NCBI GenBank assembly: GCA_900155415.1
Contig: LT700187.1
Location: 2,108,001-2,172,000, forward strand
DNA: 64,000 nt
Source of the DNA: Christensenella massiliensis
Lineage (GTDB): Bacteria > Bacillota > Clostridia > Christensenellales > Christensenellaceae
Reading direction: 5' to 3'
A model generated the notes under the pieces. The model was not told where the DNA came from. It searched no databases and worked only from the letters and a program-made list of their open reading frames with translations. Positions 40,819 through 49,790 of the stretch are shown here, one piece after another; within the stretch, counting starts at the first letter, position 1; each line of letters opens with the position of its first letter. A program made the position numbers and the translations under genes.

Positions 40819-42102
40819 ATGCTGCCTATACTTTCCGCACAGGAAACAGAAAAAATAAAAAGGCGTCTTATGGAACGCGCTAATACAGATTACTCGCAGC
40901 AGCAAAAGATCGTAGATGAAATTCTTCAAGATATTCGGGAGAATGGTAATAGGGCACTGTTTTCCTATATCCGGAAATTTGATGGCTTTGATGTCAATGA
41001 AAAAAATCTCCTTGTGACGGAAGCGGAGCTTGAAGAAGCTTTTCGTATGGTAGAGCCTGAGCTTCTCGCAATCATGCGGGAGGCAGCCGTAAATATTGAG
41101 GAATTTCACAAGCGCCAGAGAAGAGAGAACTGGTTTATTGAGCAGGATGGAAAATATATAGGACAGTTGTATATACCGGTAGAATATGCAGGCGTCTATG
41201 TGCCCGGAGGAAAAGCTGCCTATCCGTCGAGTGTGCTGATGAACATTATTCCGGCGAAATGCGCCGGGGTAAAAAATATTTTTGTGGCTACGCCGGCACA
41301 GGGGGGAAAAATCGATCCCGTAACGGTCGCTGCAGCGAAAATAGCGGGTGCGCACCGTATCTATAAAATGGGGGGCGCACAGGCAATTGCAGCTTTTGCC
41401 TATGGAACAGAGAGTATACCATGCATGGATAAAATCACCGGACCGGGTAATATTTATGTAGCGTTAGCTAAAAAAAGCGTTTATGGACAAGCTGGGATCG
41501 ATATGATCGCAGGGCCGTCCGAGGTGCTTATCCTTGCGGACGAAACCGCGAATGAACGTTTTATTGCGGCTGATTTTCTTTCACAGGCGGAGCATGATGA
41601 ACTGGCAGCCTGCGTGCTTGTCACGGTAAGCGAGCAAAAAGCGCATGAGGTCCGCACAGAGATCCTGCGGCAGGCAGAAACTCTGCCTAAAAAAGAGATC
41701 GTCATGAAGTCGCTTGAGAATTACGGAACGATCATCGTTGCAGACACGATAGAGCAGGCAGTGGAAGCGGCGAATCATATCGCGCCGGAGCATCTGGAAA
41801 TCTGTACGGGAGATCCGCAGGCTCTTCTTCCTAAAATACAGAATGCAGGCTCTATTTTTCTGGGGGAATTTGCGCCTGAGCCGTTAGGCGATTATTTCGC
41901 AGGCACGAACCATGTGCTGCCAACAAATGGTACGGCGCGTTTTTCCTCTCCGTTGAATGTGGACGATTTTCAAAAGAAATCCAGTGTGATATACTATTCC
42001 CGGGAAGAATTTGAAAAAGTGTACCGCAAAGTCCAGACATTCGCAAAAGCGGAGGGGCTGGAAGCTCATGCGCGTTCGGCGGCAATTCGTTTTGAGGACT
42101 GA
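40819..42102 (+). CDS. hisD: Histidinol dehydrogenase
   Basis: Zinc enzyme oxidising L-histidinol to L-histidine with two NAD, the last step. 427 residues: VYVPGGKAAYPSSVLMN, GPGNIYVALAKK, MIAGPSEVLILAD, LSQAEHDELAACVL (zinc ligands) and NHIAPEHLEI (catalytic Glu-His). One base after hisG. Confidence 0.97.
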   Translation: MLPILSAQETEKIKRRLMERANTDYSQQQKIVDEILQDIRENGNRALFSYIRKFDGFDVNEKNLLVTEAELEEAFRMVEPELLAIMREAAVNIEEFHKRQRRENWFIEQDGKYIGQLYIPVEYAGVYVPGGKAAYPSSVLMNIIPAKCAGVKNIFVATPAQGGKIDPVTVAAAKIAGAHRIYKMGGAQAIAAFAYGTESIPCMDKITGPGNIYVALAKKSVYGQAGIDMIAGPSEVLILADETANERFIAADFLSQAEHDELAACVLVTVSEQKAHEVRTEILRQAETLPKKEIVMKSLENYGTIIVADTIEQAVEAANHIAPEHLEICTGDPQALLPKIQNAGSIFLGEFAPEPLGDYFAGTNHVLPTNGTARFSSPLNVDDFQKKSSVIYYSREEFEKVYRKVQTFAKAEGLEAHARSAAIRFED

Positions 42103-42113
42103 GGGGGTAAAAG

Positions 42114-42701
42114 ATGGAGAGAAAAGGCACGGTTAGAAGAAAAACGAATGAAACGAATATCAGCGTGGAACTGGCGCTCGACGGCTCCGGCGTTTACTCG
42201 GTCAATACGGGGGTCGGTTTTTTTGATCATATGCTTTCTCTTTTTTCTAAACATGCGATGATCGATTTGAATTTGTCTTGTGCAGGCGATATCCAAGTGG
42301 ATGCGCACCATACGGTGGAGGATTGTGGGATCGCGCTTGGCGAGGCGATAAGGAACGCTTTAGGAAACAAGGAAGGGATCCGGCGCTATGCTACAAAATT
42401 TGTACCGATGGATGAAACGCTCGTCATGGTGAGCCTCGACATCAGCGGACGTCCTTTTCTGGCGTATCAGGCAGAATTGCGGCAAAATAAAGTCGGAGAC
42501 TTTGACGCAGAATTATGCGAGGAATTTTTCCGGGCGGTTGCCGTCAATGCGGGGTTAACGCTCCATTTAAATATGCAATATGGGAAGAATACGCATCATA
42601 TTCTGGAAGCATTTTTTAAAGCATTCGGGCAGGCGCTTCGGGAAGCGGTGTCATTAGATCCGCAAATCAAAGGCGTATTTTCCACGAAAGGCATATTATG
42701 A
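42114..42701 (+). CDS. hisB: Imidazoleglycerol-phosphate dehydratase
   Basis: Manganese enzyme making imidazole-acetol phosphate. 195 residues, single-domain form with no phosphatase fused. Metal-binding repeats: FFDHMLSLFSKH, DAHHTVEDCGIALGEA, HHILEAFFKAFGQAL. The stop overlaps the hisH start by 4 bases. Confidence 0.97.
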   Translation: MERKGTVRRKTNETNISVELALDGSGVYSVNTGVGFFDHMLSLFSKHAMIDLNLSCAGDIQVDAHHTVEDCGIALGEAIRNALGNKEGIRRYATKFVPMDETLVMVSLDISGRPFLAYQAELRQNKVGDFDAELCEEFFRAVAVNAGLTLHLNMQYGKNTHHILEAFFKAFGQALREAVSLDPQIKGVFSTKGIL

Positions 42702-43303
42702 TAGCAGTCGTTGATTACGGTATGGGCAATTTGCGGAGCGTTGAGAAAGCATTTGAATACCTCGGCTTCGATGTGCATGTTACAGATAATAAACAGGCCT
42801 TACGGGATGCGGACCATATTGTTTTGCCGGGGGTGGGGGCGATTGCCGACGCACTGATACACCTTGAGAAACGCGGCCTGACCGATGAGCTCATAAAGCA
42901 GGCAGAGAGCGGGAAACCGTTTTTGGGTATCTGCCTTGGAATGCAGCTGTTATTCGATAAAAGCTATGAAAACGGCGAATACAAGGCGCTCGGCTTGATA
43001 GAAGGAGAGGTAAGACCGTTCACATTGCCTGATATGCGTGTTCCGCACATGGGCTGGAATTCGCTGGAAGCAATCACAAATCCGCTTTTTTGCAATAGCG
43101 GAGAAGTAAAATACGTTTATTTTGTGCATTCCTATCATGCTGCAATGGTGCCGGAGGAAAATGTGATAGCAAAAACAGAATATGGCTATCCATTCGTTTC
43201 GGCGGTAAGAAAAGGGAATCTATTCGGGCTGCAGTTTCATCCGGAAAAGAGTGGAGAAACGGGGCTTGCTATGCTGAAGAATTTTGGAGGTTTGAAGTCA
43301 TGA
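42698..43303 (+). CDS. hisH: Imidazole glycerol phosphate synthase, glutaminase subunit HisH
   Basis: Class I glutamine amidotransferase that feeds ammonia to HisF. 201 residues with the triad: Cys in FLGICLGMQLLF (about 79), His in GLQFHPEKSG and the Glu two residues later. GVGAIADAL forms the oxyanion region. Overlaps hisB and hisA by 4 bases. Confidence 0.96.
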   Translation: MIAVVDYGMGNLRSVEKAFEYLGFDVHVTDNKQALRDADHIVLPGVGAIADALIHLEKRGLTDELIKQAESGKPFLGICLGMQLLFDKSYENGEYKALGLIEGEVRPFTLPDMRVPHMGWNSLEAITNPLFCNSGEVKYVYFVHSYHAAMVPEENVIAKTEYGYPFVSAVRKGNLFGLQFHPEKSGETGLAMLKNFGGLKS

Positions 43304-44013
43304 AAATTTATCCTGCGATCGATATTCGGGATGGAAAGTGTGTACGTTTGATGCAGGGAGAGCTCACAAGGTCTACGGAATACGGCGACCCGATCGATAT
43401 GGCTAAGCGTTGGGAAGACGAAGGGGCATATTATCTCCATGTCGTCGATCTTGATGCTGCATTTTCCGGTACCTTTGTGAATCAGGATATCATTACAAAA
43501 TTGGTACAATCTATCAAAATACCTGTTCAAATGGGCGGAGGTGTACGAACAAAAGAAGATATCCGAGTCCGTCTTGATGATGCGGGGATCTCGCGTGTGA
43601 TACTCGGCACGGTCGCGGTAGAGGAGCCGGAGCTTGTCGAGTGGGCCGTTGGCCGGTATAAAGATCGGATCGCAGTGGGGATCGACGCGAAAGATGGGAA
43701 CGTTGCAATCAAAGGATGGGCGGAAAGCTCAGGGATCGACCCGGTAAAGCTGGCAAGCGAGATGCATCAGCGTGGGGTAGATAATATTATTTATACGGAC
43801 ATCTCGAAAGACGGCATGATGGAAGGGCCGAATTTGGAGAAAACGGAATTGATCGTGAAAAAAACATGGATGAATCTAATCGCCTCGGGAGGGATCAGCA
43901 GCTTGGAGGATATTCGAAAGGTACGTGCAACCGGAGCGAGCGGATGCATTGTAGGGCGTGCGCTTTACGACGGCGCTTTCACCCTGCAGGATGCAATGAA
44001 GGCGGCTAAGTAG
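43300..44013 (+). CDS. hisA: ProFAR isomerase HisA
   Basis: TIM barrel isomerising ProFAR to PRFAR. 237 residues: IYPAIDIRDGKCVRL (catalytic Asp 8), VQMGGGVRTKED, YTDISKDGMMEGPN (second Asp), IASGGISSLEDI. Directly abuts hisF. Confidence 0.96.
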   Translation: MKIYPAIDIRDGKCVRLMQGELTRSTEYGDPIDMAKRWEDEGAYYLHVVDLDAAFSGTFVNQDIITKLVQSIKIPVQMGGGVRTKEDIRVRLDDAGISRVILGTVAVEEPELVEWAVGRYKDRIAVGIDAKDGNVAIKGWAESSGIDPVKLASEMHQRGVDNIIYTDISKDGMMEGPNLEKTELIVKKTWMNLIASGGISSLEDIRKVRATGASGCIVGRALYDGAFTLQDAMKAAK

Positions 44014-44772
44014 ATGCTGACACGGCGAATCATTCCTTGCCTCGATGTCCATGCGGGCCGAGTCGTAAAAGGGGTCAATTTTGTTGACCTAAAGGATGCG
44101 GGAGACCCGGTGGAGATCGCGAAAGCCTATAACGCGCAAGGTGCAGACGAGATCACATTCCTCGATATCACCGCGTCCTCGGATGACCGGGGGATCATGG
44201 AGGATGTTGTCGCACGAACAGCGGAGCAGGTATTTATCCCACTTACGGTAGGGGGCGGCATTCGGACGGTAGATGATTTCAGGCGCATCCTGAAAGCGGG
44301 TGCGGACAAGATATCGATCAATTCGACAGCGCTGAAAACACCGGAGCTGATAAATGATGCGGCGGCACGTTTTGGAAGCCAGTGCGTCGTTGTGGCAATC
44401 GATGCAAAGAAAAACGGCGGTAAATATGAAGTATATCTCAACGGCGGCAGAGTAAACACCGGAAAAGATGCTGTCGAGTGGGCAAAAGAAGCAGTGCAAC
44501 GCGGCGCGGGAGAGATTTTGCTCACCAGTATGGATGCGGATGGAACAAAAGCGGGCTATAATATCGAATTGACGAAAATGGTCTGTGAAAATGTAGGAGT
44601 GCCGGTGATTGCATCAGGCGGAGCAGGAAAGCTGGAAGATTTTGCAGAGGTGATTCGCGAAGCGGATGCCAGTGCGGTACTCGCAGCGTCTTTGTTTCAT
44701 TATAAACAGTTGTCGATCAAGCAAGTAAAGGATTATTTAAAGCAAAATGGAATTGCGGTAAGGAGCGTGTGA
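44014..44772 (+). CDS. hisF: Imidazole glycerol phosphate synthase, cyclase subunit HisF
   Basis: Cyclase partner of HisH producing IGP and AICAR. 252 residues: [19 protein letters not shown] (Asp 11), [20 protein letters not shown] (Asp 130 region), [13 protein letters not shown] and [11 protein letters not shown]. Starts with ATG directly after the hisA stop. Confidence 0.97.
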   Translation: MLTRRIIPCLDVHAGRVVKGVNFVDLKDAGDPVEIAKAYNAQGADEITFLDITASSDDRGIMEDVVARTAEQVFIPLTVGGGIRTVDDFRRILKAGADKISINSTALKTPELINDAAARFGSQCVVVAIDAKKNGGKYEVYLNGGRVNTGKDAVEWAKEAVQRGAGEILLTSMDADGTKAGYNIELTKMVCENVGVPVIASGGAGKLEDFAEVIREADASAVLAASLFHYKQLSIKQVKDYLKQNGIAVRSV

Positions 44773-44774
44773 TA

Positions 44775-45377
44775 ATGGAAATCAAATTTGACGAAAAAGG
44801 ATTAGTGCCGGCAATCGCGCAGGAAGCGCGCACAGGCGCAGTATTGATGCAGGCCTATATGAACAAAGAGGCGTTTGATAAAACGCTGGAGACCGGATAT
44901 GCGCACTATTATTCCCGTTCAAGGCAAAAATTATGGAAAAAAGGGGAGACATCGGGCAACGTACAGAAAATCGTCAGTGTCAGTCTTGACTGTGACGGGG
45001 ACTGTGTACTGCTGAAAGTAGAGCAGACCGGGGGCGCATGCCATACAGGGGAATATTCGTGTTTTTTCAATATGGTACAGGAAAATGCGAAGATAGCAAA
45101 CGCTTCGATGCTCTATGAGCTTTATGATCTGATTGCGGACAGAAAAGTCAACCCGAAAGAAGGCTCCTATACCAATTACCTTTTTGAAAAAGGAATCGAT
45201 AAGATTTTAAAAAAAATCGGAGAGGAAAGTGCGGAAGTGATCATAGCGTCTAAAAATCCCGGTACTTCCGAGCTTCGTTACGAGGCGGCCGATTTGATAT
45301 ACCATTTGCTGGTGCTGATGAACGAAAAAGGTCTTACTTTAACGGAACTGTTCGGAGAACTGCAGGGAAGAAGATAA
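44775..45377 (+). CDS. hisIE: Bifunctional PR-AMP cyclohydrolase / PR-ATP pyrophosphatase
   Basis: Second and third steps of histidine synthesis. HisI domain (about 1-115): [28 protein letters not shown] and the zinc cysteines in CDGDCVLLK and [11 protein letters not shown]. HisE domain (about 118-200): [44 protein letters not shown] 44775 has AGGAG 9 bases before it. Ends the operon; hisC and a histidinol-phosphatase are absent here and must be elsewhere. Confidence 0.96.
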   Translation: MEIKFDEKGLVPAIAQEARTGAVLMQAYMNKEAFDKTLETGYAHYYSRSRQKLWKKGETSGNVQKIVSVSLDCDGDCVLLKVEQTGGACHTGEYSCFFNMVQENAKIANASMLYELYDLIADRKVNPKEGSYTNYLFEKGIDKILKKIGEESAEVIIASKNPGTSELRYEAADLIYHLLVLMNEKGLTLTELFGELQGRR

Positions 45378-45383
45378 TTCTAT

Positions 45384-45413
45384 TGCAATTGTGCAAATAG
45401 ATGTGGTATAATA
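45384..45413 (+). promoter_or_regulatory. Promoter of rpsB-tsf
   Basis: TTGCAA (45384-45389), 18-base spacer, TATAAT (45408-45413), about 100 bases before rpsB. Confidence 0.75.
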
Positions 45414-45419
45414 TCATCC

Positions 45420-45500
45420 GATAACGCACCCAATGCGGATCCCGGCACTCGTGCCTGTAAGGTCATGCCGGATAAGAAGCTTGGGGAGGCATAAAACGAG
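45420..45500 (+). promoter_or_regulatory. Structured 5' leader of rpsB, possible autoregulatory site
   Basis: CCGGCA (45442-45447) can pair with TGCCGG (45466-45471). Alternatively GGCA (45444-45447) can fold on TGCC (45452-45455) around CTCG. The two pairings exclude each other, as in leaders that switch. Several bacterial rpsB leaders bind S2; that it happens here is inference. Confidence 0.35.
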
Positions 45501-45514
45501 GAGGTAAATTTATT

Positions 45515-46339
45515 ATGTCAGTTATTTCTATGAAACAGCTTCTTGAAGCTGGTGTACACTTTGGTCATCAAACGCGCCGTTGGAATCCGAAGATGAAACG
45601 TTTTATCTTTACGGAACGGAACGGCATCTACATCATCGATCTTCAGAAAACAGTAAAAGAAGTCGAAAAAGCTTATTATTTCGTGCGCGACATTGCAATG
45701 GATAATAAAACGGTTCTTTTTGTGGGAACGAAAAAGCAGGCGCAGGAATCGATCGAGGCGGAAGCAAAGCGCTGCGGTATGTTCTATGTTTCTAACCGTT
45801 GGCTTGGCGGAATGCTTACGAATTTCAAAACGATCAAAAGCCGCGTGGCGCGTCTGAATAAGATCGAAGAGATGGAGCAGAATGGCGACATGGATCTGCT
45901 GCCCAAAAAAGAAGTTATCCAGTTGATGCATGAGAAGGAAAAGCTTCTGAAAAACCTCGGTGGTATCCGCGAGATGAAAGACCTGCCGGGGGCATTGTTC
46001 GTCGTCGATCCGAGAAAAGAGCATATCGCAATCGCAGAAGCAAGAAATCTGGGGATTCCGGTCGTTGCAATTGTTGATACGAACTGTGACCCTGATGAAG
46101 TAGATTATCCGATCCCGGGCAATGACGATGCGATTCGCGCGGTCAAGCTCATCACCTCTAAAATGGCGGACGCTGTTCTGGAAGGCAAACAGGGAGAACA
46201 GATGGAGGAAGAAGCTGTGGAAGCTGCGGAAGTATTGACGGAAGCAGAGGAAGAGGCAGCTGCTGCAGAGGAGATCGCGGAAGAAATCGCACAGGAGATT
46301 CTTCCTGAAGCAGAAGCAACGACAGTAGAAGAAAACTAA
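45515..46339 (+). CDS. rpsB: 30S ribosomal protein S2
   Basis: 274 residues with the family's [53 protein letters not shown] and the C-terminal [10 protein letters not shown]. The last 45 residues are an extension very rich in Glu and Ala, not part of the S2 fold. AGGAGGT before the ATG. tsf follows 21 bases later, the universal pair. Confidence 0.97.
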   Translation: MSVISMKQLLEAGVHFGHQTRRWNPKMKRFIFTERNGIYIIDLQKTVKEVEKAYYFVRDIAMDNKTVLFVGTKKQAQESIEAEAKRCGMFYVSNRWLGGMLTNFKTIKSRVARLNKIEEMEQNGDMDLLPKKEVIQLMHEKEKLLKNLGGIREMKDLPGALFVVDPRKEHIAIAEARNLGIPVVAIVDTNCDPDEVDYPIPGNDDAIRAVKLITSKMADAVLEGKQGEQMEEEAVEAAEVLTEAEEEAAAAEEIAEEIAQEILPEAEATTVEEN

Positions 46340-46360
46340 GTAAGCGGAGGTAATTGACAG

Positions 46361-47008
46361 ATGGTTTCGGCAAGTGATGTAAAGACGCTACGCGAGCGTT
46401 CCGGTGCGGGCATGATGGATTGCAAAAAGGCCCTGCAGGAAGCAAATGGAGATATGGAAAAAGCAAGTGAACTGCTGCGGGAAAAGGGACTTGCGGCAGC
46501 AGTAAAGAAAGCCGGAAGAATTGCAGCAGAAGGTATCGTCGGCTCCTATATTCACATGGGTGGAAAAATCGGCGTTCTGGTGGAAGTAAACTGCGAGACG
46601 GATTTTGTTGCGAAGACGGATGCGTTTCAGGCTTTCGTAAAAGATGTTGCAATGCATATCGCGGCAGCAAATCCGATGTATGTGTCGGAGGAGGAGATCG
46701 ATCCGGCAGTTCTTGAAAAAGAAAAAGAGATTCTTACCGCGCAGGCGCTCAACGAAGGAAAGCCGGCAAATGTAGTAGAAAAAATGGTAGAGGGAAGGAT
46801 CAAAAAGTTCAAGAAAGAGATTTGCCTGCTCGATCAGCCGTTTGTAAAAGATCCTGACAGAACGGTTCAGGAGTTGGTAAACGATCAGGTCGCTACGATT
46901 GGTGAAAAAATCTCTATCCGCCGTTTCACTCGTTATGAAATGGGCGAAGGCCTTGAAAAGCGGCAGGACGATTTCCAGAAGGAAGTTATGGAGCAGGCTG
47001 GCCTTTGA
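46361..47008 (+). CDS. tsf: Elongation factor Ts (short form)
   Basis: Exchanges GDP on EF-Tu. 215 residues: N-terminal UBA-like [20 protein letters not shown], then [20 protein letters not shown] and [14 protein letters not shown]. The core carries only one full dimerisation subdomain, as in short EF-Ts of cyanobacteria and many clostridia; E. coli EF-Ts is about 280 residues. CGGAGG lies before the ATG. The operon ends at the terminator downstream. Confidence 0.96.
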   Translation: MVSASDVKTLRERSGAGMMDCKKALQEANGDMEKASELLREKGLAAAVKKAGRIAAEGIVGSYIHMGGKIGVLVEVNCETDFVAKTDAFQAFVKDVAMHIAAANPMYVSEEEIDPAVLEKEKEILTAQALNEGKPANVVEKMVEGRIKKFKKEICLLDQPFVKDPDRTVQELVNDQVATIGEKISIRRFTRYEMGEGLEKRQDDFQKEVMEQAGL

Positions 47009-47069
47009 TTTCCAACTCACTTTTGGGAATCATTTAAATAATTATTCCTAAAATCAGACCAAACATTCA

Positions 47070-47113
47070 AAGAGTGTTTATTTGTAAAACATGCATCTAA
47101 ACACTCTTTTTTA
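47070..47113 (+). terminator. Intrinsic terminator after tsf
   Basis: AGAGTGTTTA (47071-47080) pairs perfectly with TAAACACTCT (47098-47107) around a 17-base loop, then six T. Confidence 0.85.
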
Positions 47114-47458
47114 TTTTACTCAAGAAATGTTATGGGTACAAAAAGTACTTTTATAAAGCTGTAAAATGGTTCTCATGTTTCAAAATGACTGTCGCATCAT
47201 TTAGGAAAACTGGAGACGGGCAGGTATAGGGAAAATAAGAGAAAAGATGATTTGATTTTTGGAAAGAATTGAGTGGACGGAGACATGTACTTTTTTCAAA
47301 ATAGTTTTTGTCAAAATAATGCATATATGCTAAAAATAGTTTGAGGTTATGCGGACTAAAAAAATGTGCTTTTAAAAAACAGAATAGACTAAAAAACTTG
47401 AGGGAACTTGAGGGGGAAATCCTGTTAGTTATGGATAAAAAAGTAGAGAAAATTTGGT
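47114..47458. other. AT-rich non-coding stretch
   Basis: No supported gene. It holds a weak promoter-like pair TTGTCA (47308-47313) / TAAAAA (47331-47336) with a 17-base spacer and a perfect tandem 10-bp repeat AACTTGAGGG at 47395-47404 and 47405-47414. The region marks the border between the conserved core and the sugar island. Confidence 0.5.
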
Positions 47459-47665
47459 ATGGAGCAAAATCGAGCGGTTTCCACAGCTAAGCATTCCCGT
47501 GCGCGTTCATTGTGTTATTGTCTGTGGCGTCCGACGCCTCCTTATGCGACGTATAGGCGACACTATCGGTACTCGACAAGGGGAAGTGCTGTGTACTGTG
47601 CGGTAGTGCGTATGGCACTGCAAGTTCTGGTTGTGCTCGACAAAAAAATAGGCGAAGAACAGTGA
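47459..47665 (+). CDS. Doubtful small ORF, possibly decayed
   Basis: A 68-codon reading frame with many Arg, Tyr and Cys residues and no recognised family. No ribosome-binding site of quality precedes it. In the third frame the same DNA is open apart from one TAG (47554-47556) and continues into the ORF below, so this may be either chance or the remains of a longer gene. It contains the inverted repeat GGCGTC/GACGCC (47526-47538). Confidence 0.15.
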   Translation: MEQNRAVSTAKHSRARSLCYCLWRPTPPYATYRRHYRYSTRGSAVYCAVVRMALQVLVVLDKKIGEEQ

Positions 47666-47889
47666 TGAGGTGGTATGAAAGCGTATCCATGGTAGCGGTA
47701 TACGCGCATGACGGTGCTACGTACATCGTGAAATGCGACAGCGAGGGCAATGTTTTGGACGATCTCACAGGTAAGGTATACGATAAAATCAATGTAAGAG
47801 CGAATGCGGGAGCGCCGTCGGTGGCTTTTGAAAATACAATTGTCGCTGAAACGTGCAGTTTTCAGATTGTCGGCATGAAAATCCTTTAA
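47665..47889 (+). CDS. Small hypothetical protein
   Basis: 74 residues from ATG 47665 (MRWYESVSMVAVYAHDGATY) to a TAA; ends QIVGMKIL. I do not recognise the family. The residue composition is protein-like (mixed acidic, hydrophobic, alternating beta pattern such as TYIVKCDSEGNVLDDLTGKV), more convincing than the ORF before it. The frame stays open upstream to 47557. No signal peptide or membrane span. It stands alone between the tsf terminator and the island promoter; ribosome site unclear. Confidence 0.3.
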   Translation: MRWYESVSMVAVYAHDGATYIVKCDSEGNVLDDLTGKVYDKINVRANAGAPSVAFENTIVAETCSFQIVGMKIL

Positions 47890-48187
47890 ATGAATAAGAA
47901 TTATTAAATTTTGTCATGACCGATGACATACGCCGATCTCCGTAGTTCGTAAGGAGAAACGTGTTTATATAAAAACGGCAAAATAAATACAAGTTTTCAA
48001 TAAAACAATATAGAAGACGGAAAAAAGACATATTTTTCAGAGAAGTTTACGGCTGAATACATGCTGTTGATAAAAGATGAGCATACACAGATTACACAAG
48101 AAAAATAATAACAGCTTTGGTACAACTTATTATTGTTTTTACTAAAAAACTCTCTATTTTTTAATAAAAATGTAAAAAAAAGAAATA
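47890..48187. other. AT-rich intergenic DNA
   Basis: No gene supported. It includes a degenerate copy of the repeat found downstream (AATACAAGTTTTC near 47986-47998) and long A/T runs at 48120-48187. No terminator or tRNA seen. Confidence 0.4.
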
Positions 48188-48236
48188 ATAATACAAGTTT
48201 GTGCTCGAAAACAATGTTTTATAATACAAGTTTGTG
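48188..48236 (+). repeat. Two direct 16-bp repeats, candidate operator
   Basis: ATAATACAAGTTTGTG occurs exactly at 48188-48203 and 48221-48236, 33 bases apart start to start (about three helical turns, so both copies face the same side). The core ACAA-GT-TTGT is itself a dyad. They lie 21 bases upstream of a consensus -35 box at the head of the sugar island. The AraR-type regulator at 59903 is the natural candidate to bind; the match to the Bacillus AraR box is not exact. Confidence 0.65.
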
Positions 48237-48256
48237 TTGAAATGGCGGAAAATCCG

Positions 48257-48285
48257 TTGACACATGTATTGCAAAATGTTAAATT
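48257..48285 (+). promoter_or_regulatory. Promoter of the sugar catabolic island
   Basis: Exact TTGACA (48257-48262), 17-base spacer, TAAATT (48280-48285). About 265 bases before the first island gene, leaving a long leader. Confidence 0.6.
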
Positions 48286-48358
48286 ACATATAGCGAAAAG
48301 AAATAAAATTCTTTACTGAGAATTCATAAGAGAAAATTGAAACGAATGTCTATATGGT

Positions 48359-48460
48359 AGGCGTCTAAAAAAAGGGAGGGACGCTGCCGGTGTATTTTGT
48401 ATAGTTTTGTAACCGCCTTCTTATATGCCCTCTTATACGCCTTTATAGGCGTATTTTTTT
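48359..48460 (+). terminator. Leader terminator with possible competing pairing
   Basis: ATACGCCT (48435-48442) and AGGCGTAT (48447-48454) form a perfect 8-bp stem with a TTAT loop and a seven-T run: an intrinsic terminator placed between promoter and first gene. An identical AGGCGT at 48359-48364 could pair with ACGCCT of the 5' arm instead. The first island gene starts 89 bases after the T-run, so this could be an attenuator, or simply the end of an upstream transcript. Confidence 0.6.
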
Positions 48461-48548
48461 ATGGTCAAATTTATATATATATCATACCATTTTTTAAAAT
48501 AGTTTGCCCGAAAGGCAAAATAAAGATAAAAAGGAAAAGGAGAAAAAC

Positions 48549-49748
48549 ATGTTGAAAAAAGTTTTGTTGGTCGTAATGTGTGTTGCATTACTGGGAACGA
48601 TGGTAGTGGGGTGCTCGGCCCCTGCATCGGAAGACTCTGCGTCGGTAACATCAAGCGACGCATCGGCTGCGGTAGAGACAGCGAAAGAGAGTGTTGAGCC
48701 AAAAGCGGACGGTGAAAGAATCAAAATCGGTGTTAATTTTTTCAACTACACAATGCCTCTTGCACAGGATTTGAAAAGAATGATCGATTCTGCGGCAGAA
48801 GCGCTTGACTGTGACGTTGAATACGCAGCAAACGATTTTGAGGACGAAAAGGTTGTTACCGGTATCGAGAACCTGTTCGCAAGCGGATGCGACGCGGTCA
48901 TTGTGTGCAATACAGCTGAAGGTCAGATCCCTAAAGCGCTGAAGGTTGCCGAGCAGTACGATGGCAAGGTATTCCAGTTCTTCCGTACGCTGAATGAAGA
49001 AGAGGTGAAAGACGCAGCGTTCTCATCCCCGTATTATGGCGGACAGGTACATGAGGACGAAATGCAGGTTGGTTACAACATGGGCAAAATTGTCAACGAC
49101 AAAGGCTGCAAAAATGTTGGCATCATCAACTACAACCACGGCGACCTCACGGCAGAAACAAGATATGAGGGCTACATGAAAGCTTTTGAAGAATTCGGTA
49201 TCAATGTTGTTGCCGAAACATGGGAAGTAGCGACAGGCGAGCAAGGCACACAAGTTACGGAAAACTATCTGGCTTCCTATCCGGAAATGGATGCGTTGGT
49301 TGTTGTAGGAGGCGGTGGCGAGAACTTGATTGGCGCAATGAGTGCGCTGCAGAAAGCAGACAAGACGGACGATATCGTACTCGTTTCCACAGACTTCACG
49401 GATACGCTGATTGAAGACATGGAAAGTGGCACGCTGGACGCTATGTCTGGTGGCCATTGGTGCGACCCATTCTTCTCGTTCATGTTGGCTTACAACTCCG
49501 TTGCAGGCGCTGAGTGGGCGCAGGAACCGGTAGAGATTGCCATGGATATGATCTATGTAACGAGCGCAGAAGAAGCAAAACAGTATGACGAATGGTTCCG
49601 CGGAGACATCCTTCCTTACACGGCGGAAGAAATCCAGCAGCTTTCTATTACACATAATCCTTCCCTGACAAAAGATGAATTCATAGAAACGGCCCAGAGT
49701 CTCTCGTTGCAGGATGTTATGGAAAGACATGCCGATCTTAAAGAATAA
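48549..49748 (+). CDS. Sugar ABC transporter substrate-binding lipoprotein
   Basis: Extracellular receptor that captures a sugar and delivers it to the permease pair. 399 residues from ATG 48549 (AAGGAAAAGGAG upstream), opening with a lipoprotein signal peptide MLKKVLLVVMCVALLGTMVV and lipobox Cys 22, then a Ser/Glu linker. The mature part has the two-lobed periplasmic-binding fold of the RbsB class: KIGVNFFNYTMPLAQDLKRM, SGCDAVIVCNTAEGQIPKAL, NVGIINYN. The substrate is not readable; location with araB and araD suggests a pentose or pentoside. Confidence 0.88.
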   Translation: MLKKVLLVVMCVALLGTMVVGCSAPASEDSASVTSSDASAAVETAKESVEPKADGERIKIGVNFFNYTMPLAQDLKRMIDSAAEALDCDVEYAANDFEDEKVVTGIENLFASGCDAVIVCNTAEGQIPKALKVAEQYDGKVFQFFRTLNEEEVKDAAFSSPYYGGQVHEDEMQVGYNMGKIVNDKGCKNVGIINYNHGDLTAETRYEGYMKAFEEFGINVVAETWEVATGEQGTQVTENYLASYPEMDALVVVGGGGENLIGAMSALQKADKTDDIVLVSTDFTDTLIEDMESGTLDAMSGGHWCDPFFSFMLAYNSVAGAEWAQEPVEIAMDMIYVTSAEEAKQYDEWFRGDILPYTAEEIQQLSITHNPSLTKDEFIETAQSLSLQDVMERHADLKE

Positions 49749-49790
49749 GCGTGGTTTAAATTAAAGTAATCAATTAAAAAGAAGCCTGAA

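Noticed and set aside
48188-48236. CRISPR array
   Set aside because: Only two 16-bp repeats with a 17-bp gap and no cas genes; position next to a promoter fits an operator better.
47009-48548. tRNA, insertion sequence or integrase in the core-island gap
   Set aside because: No cloverleaf, CCA-ending acceptor stem, terminal inverted repeats or transposase frame could be found by eye.
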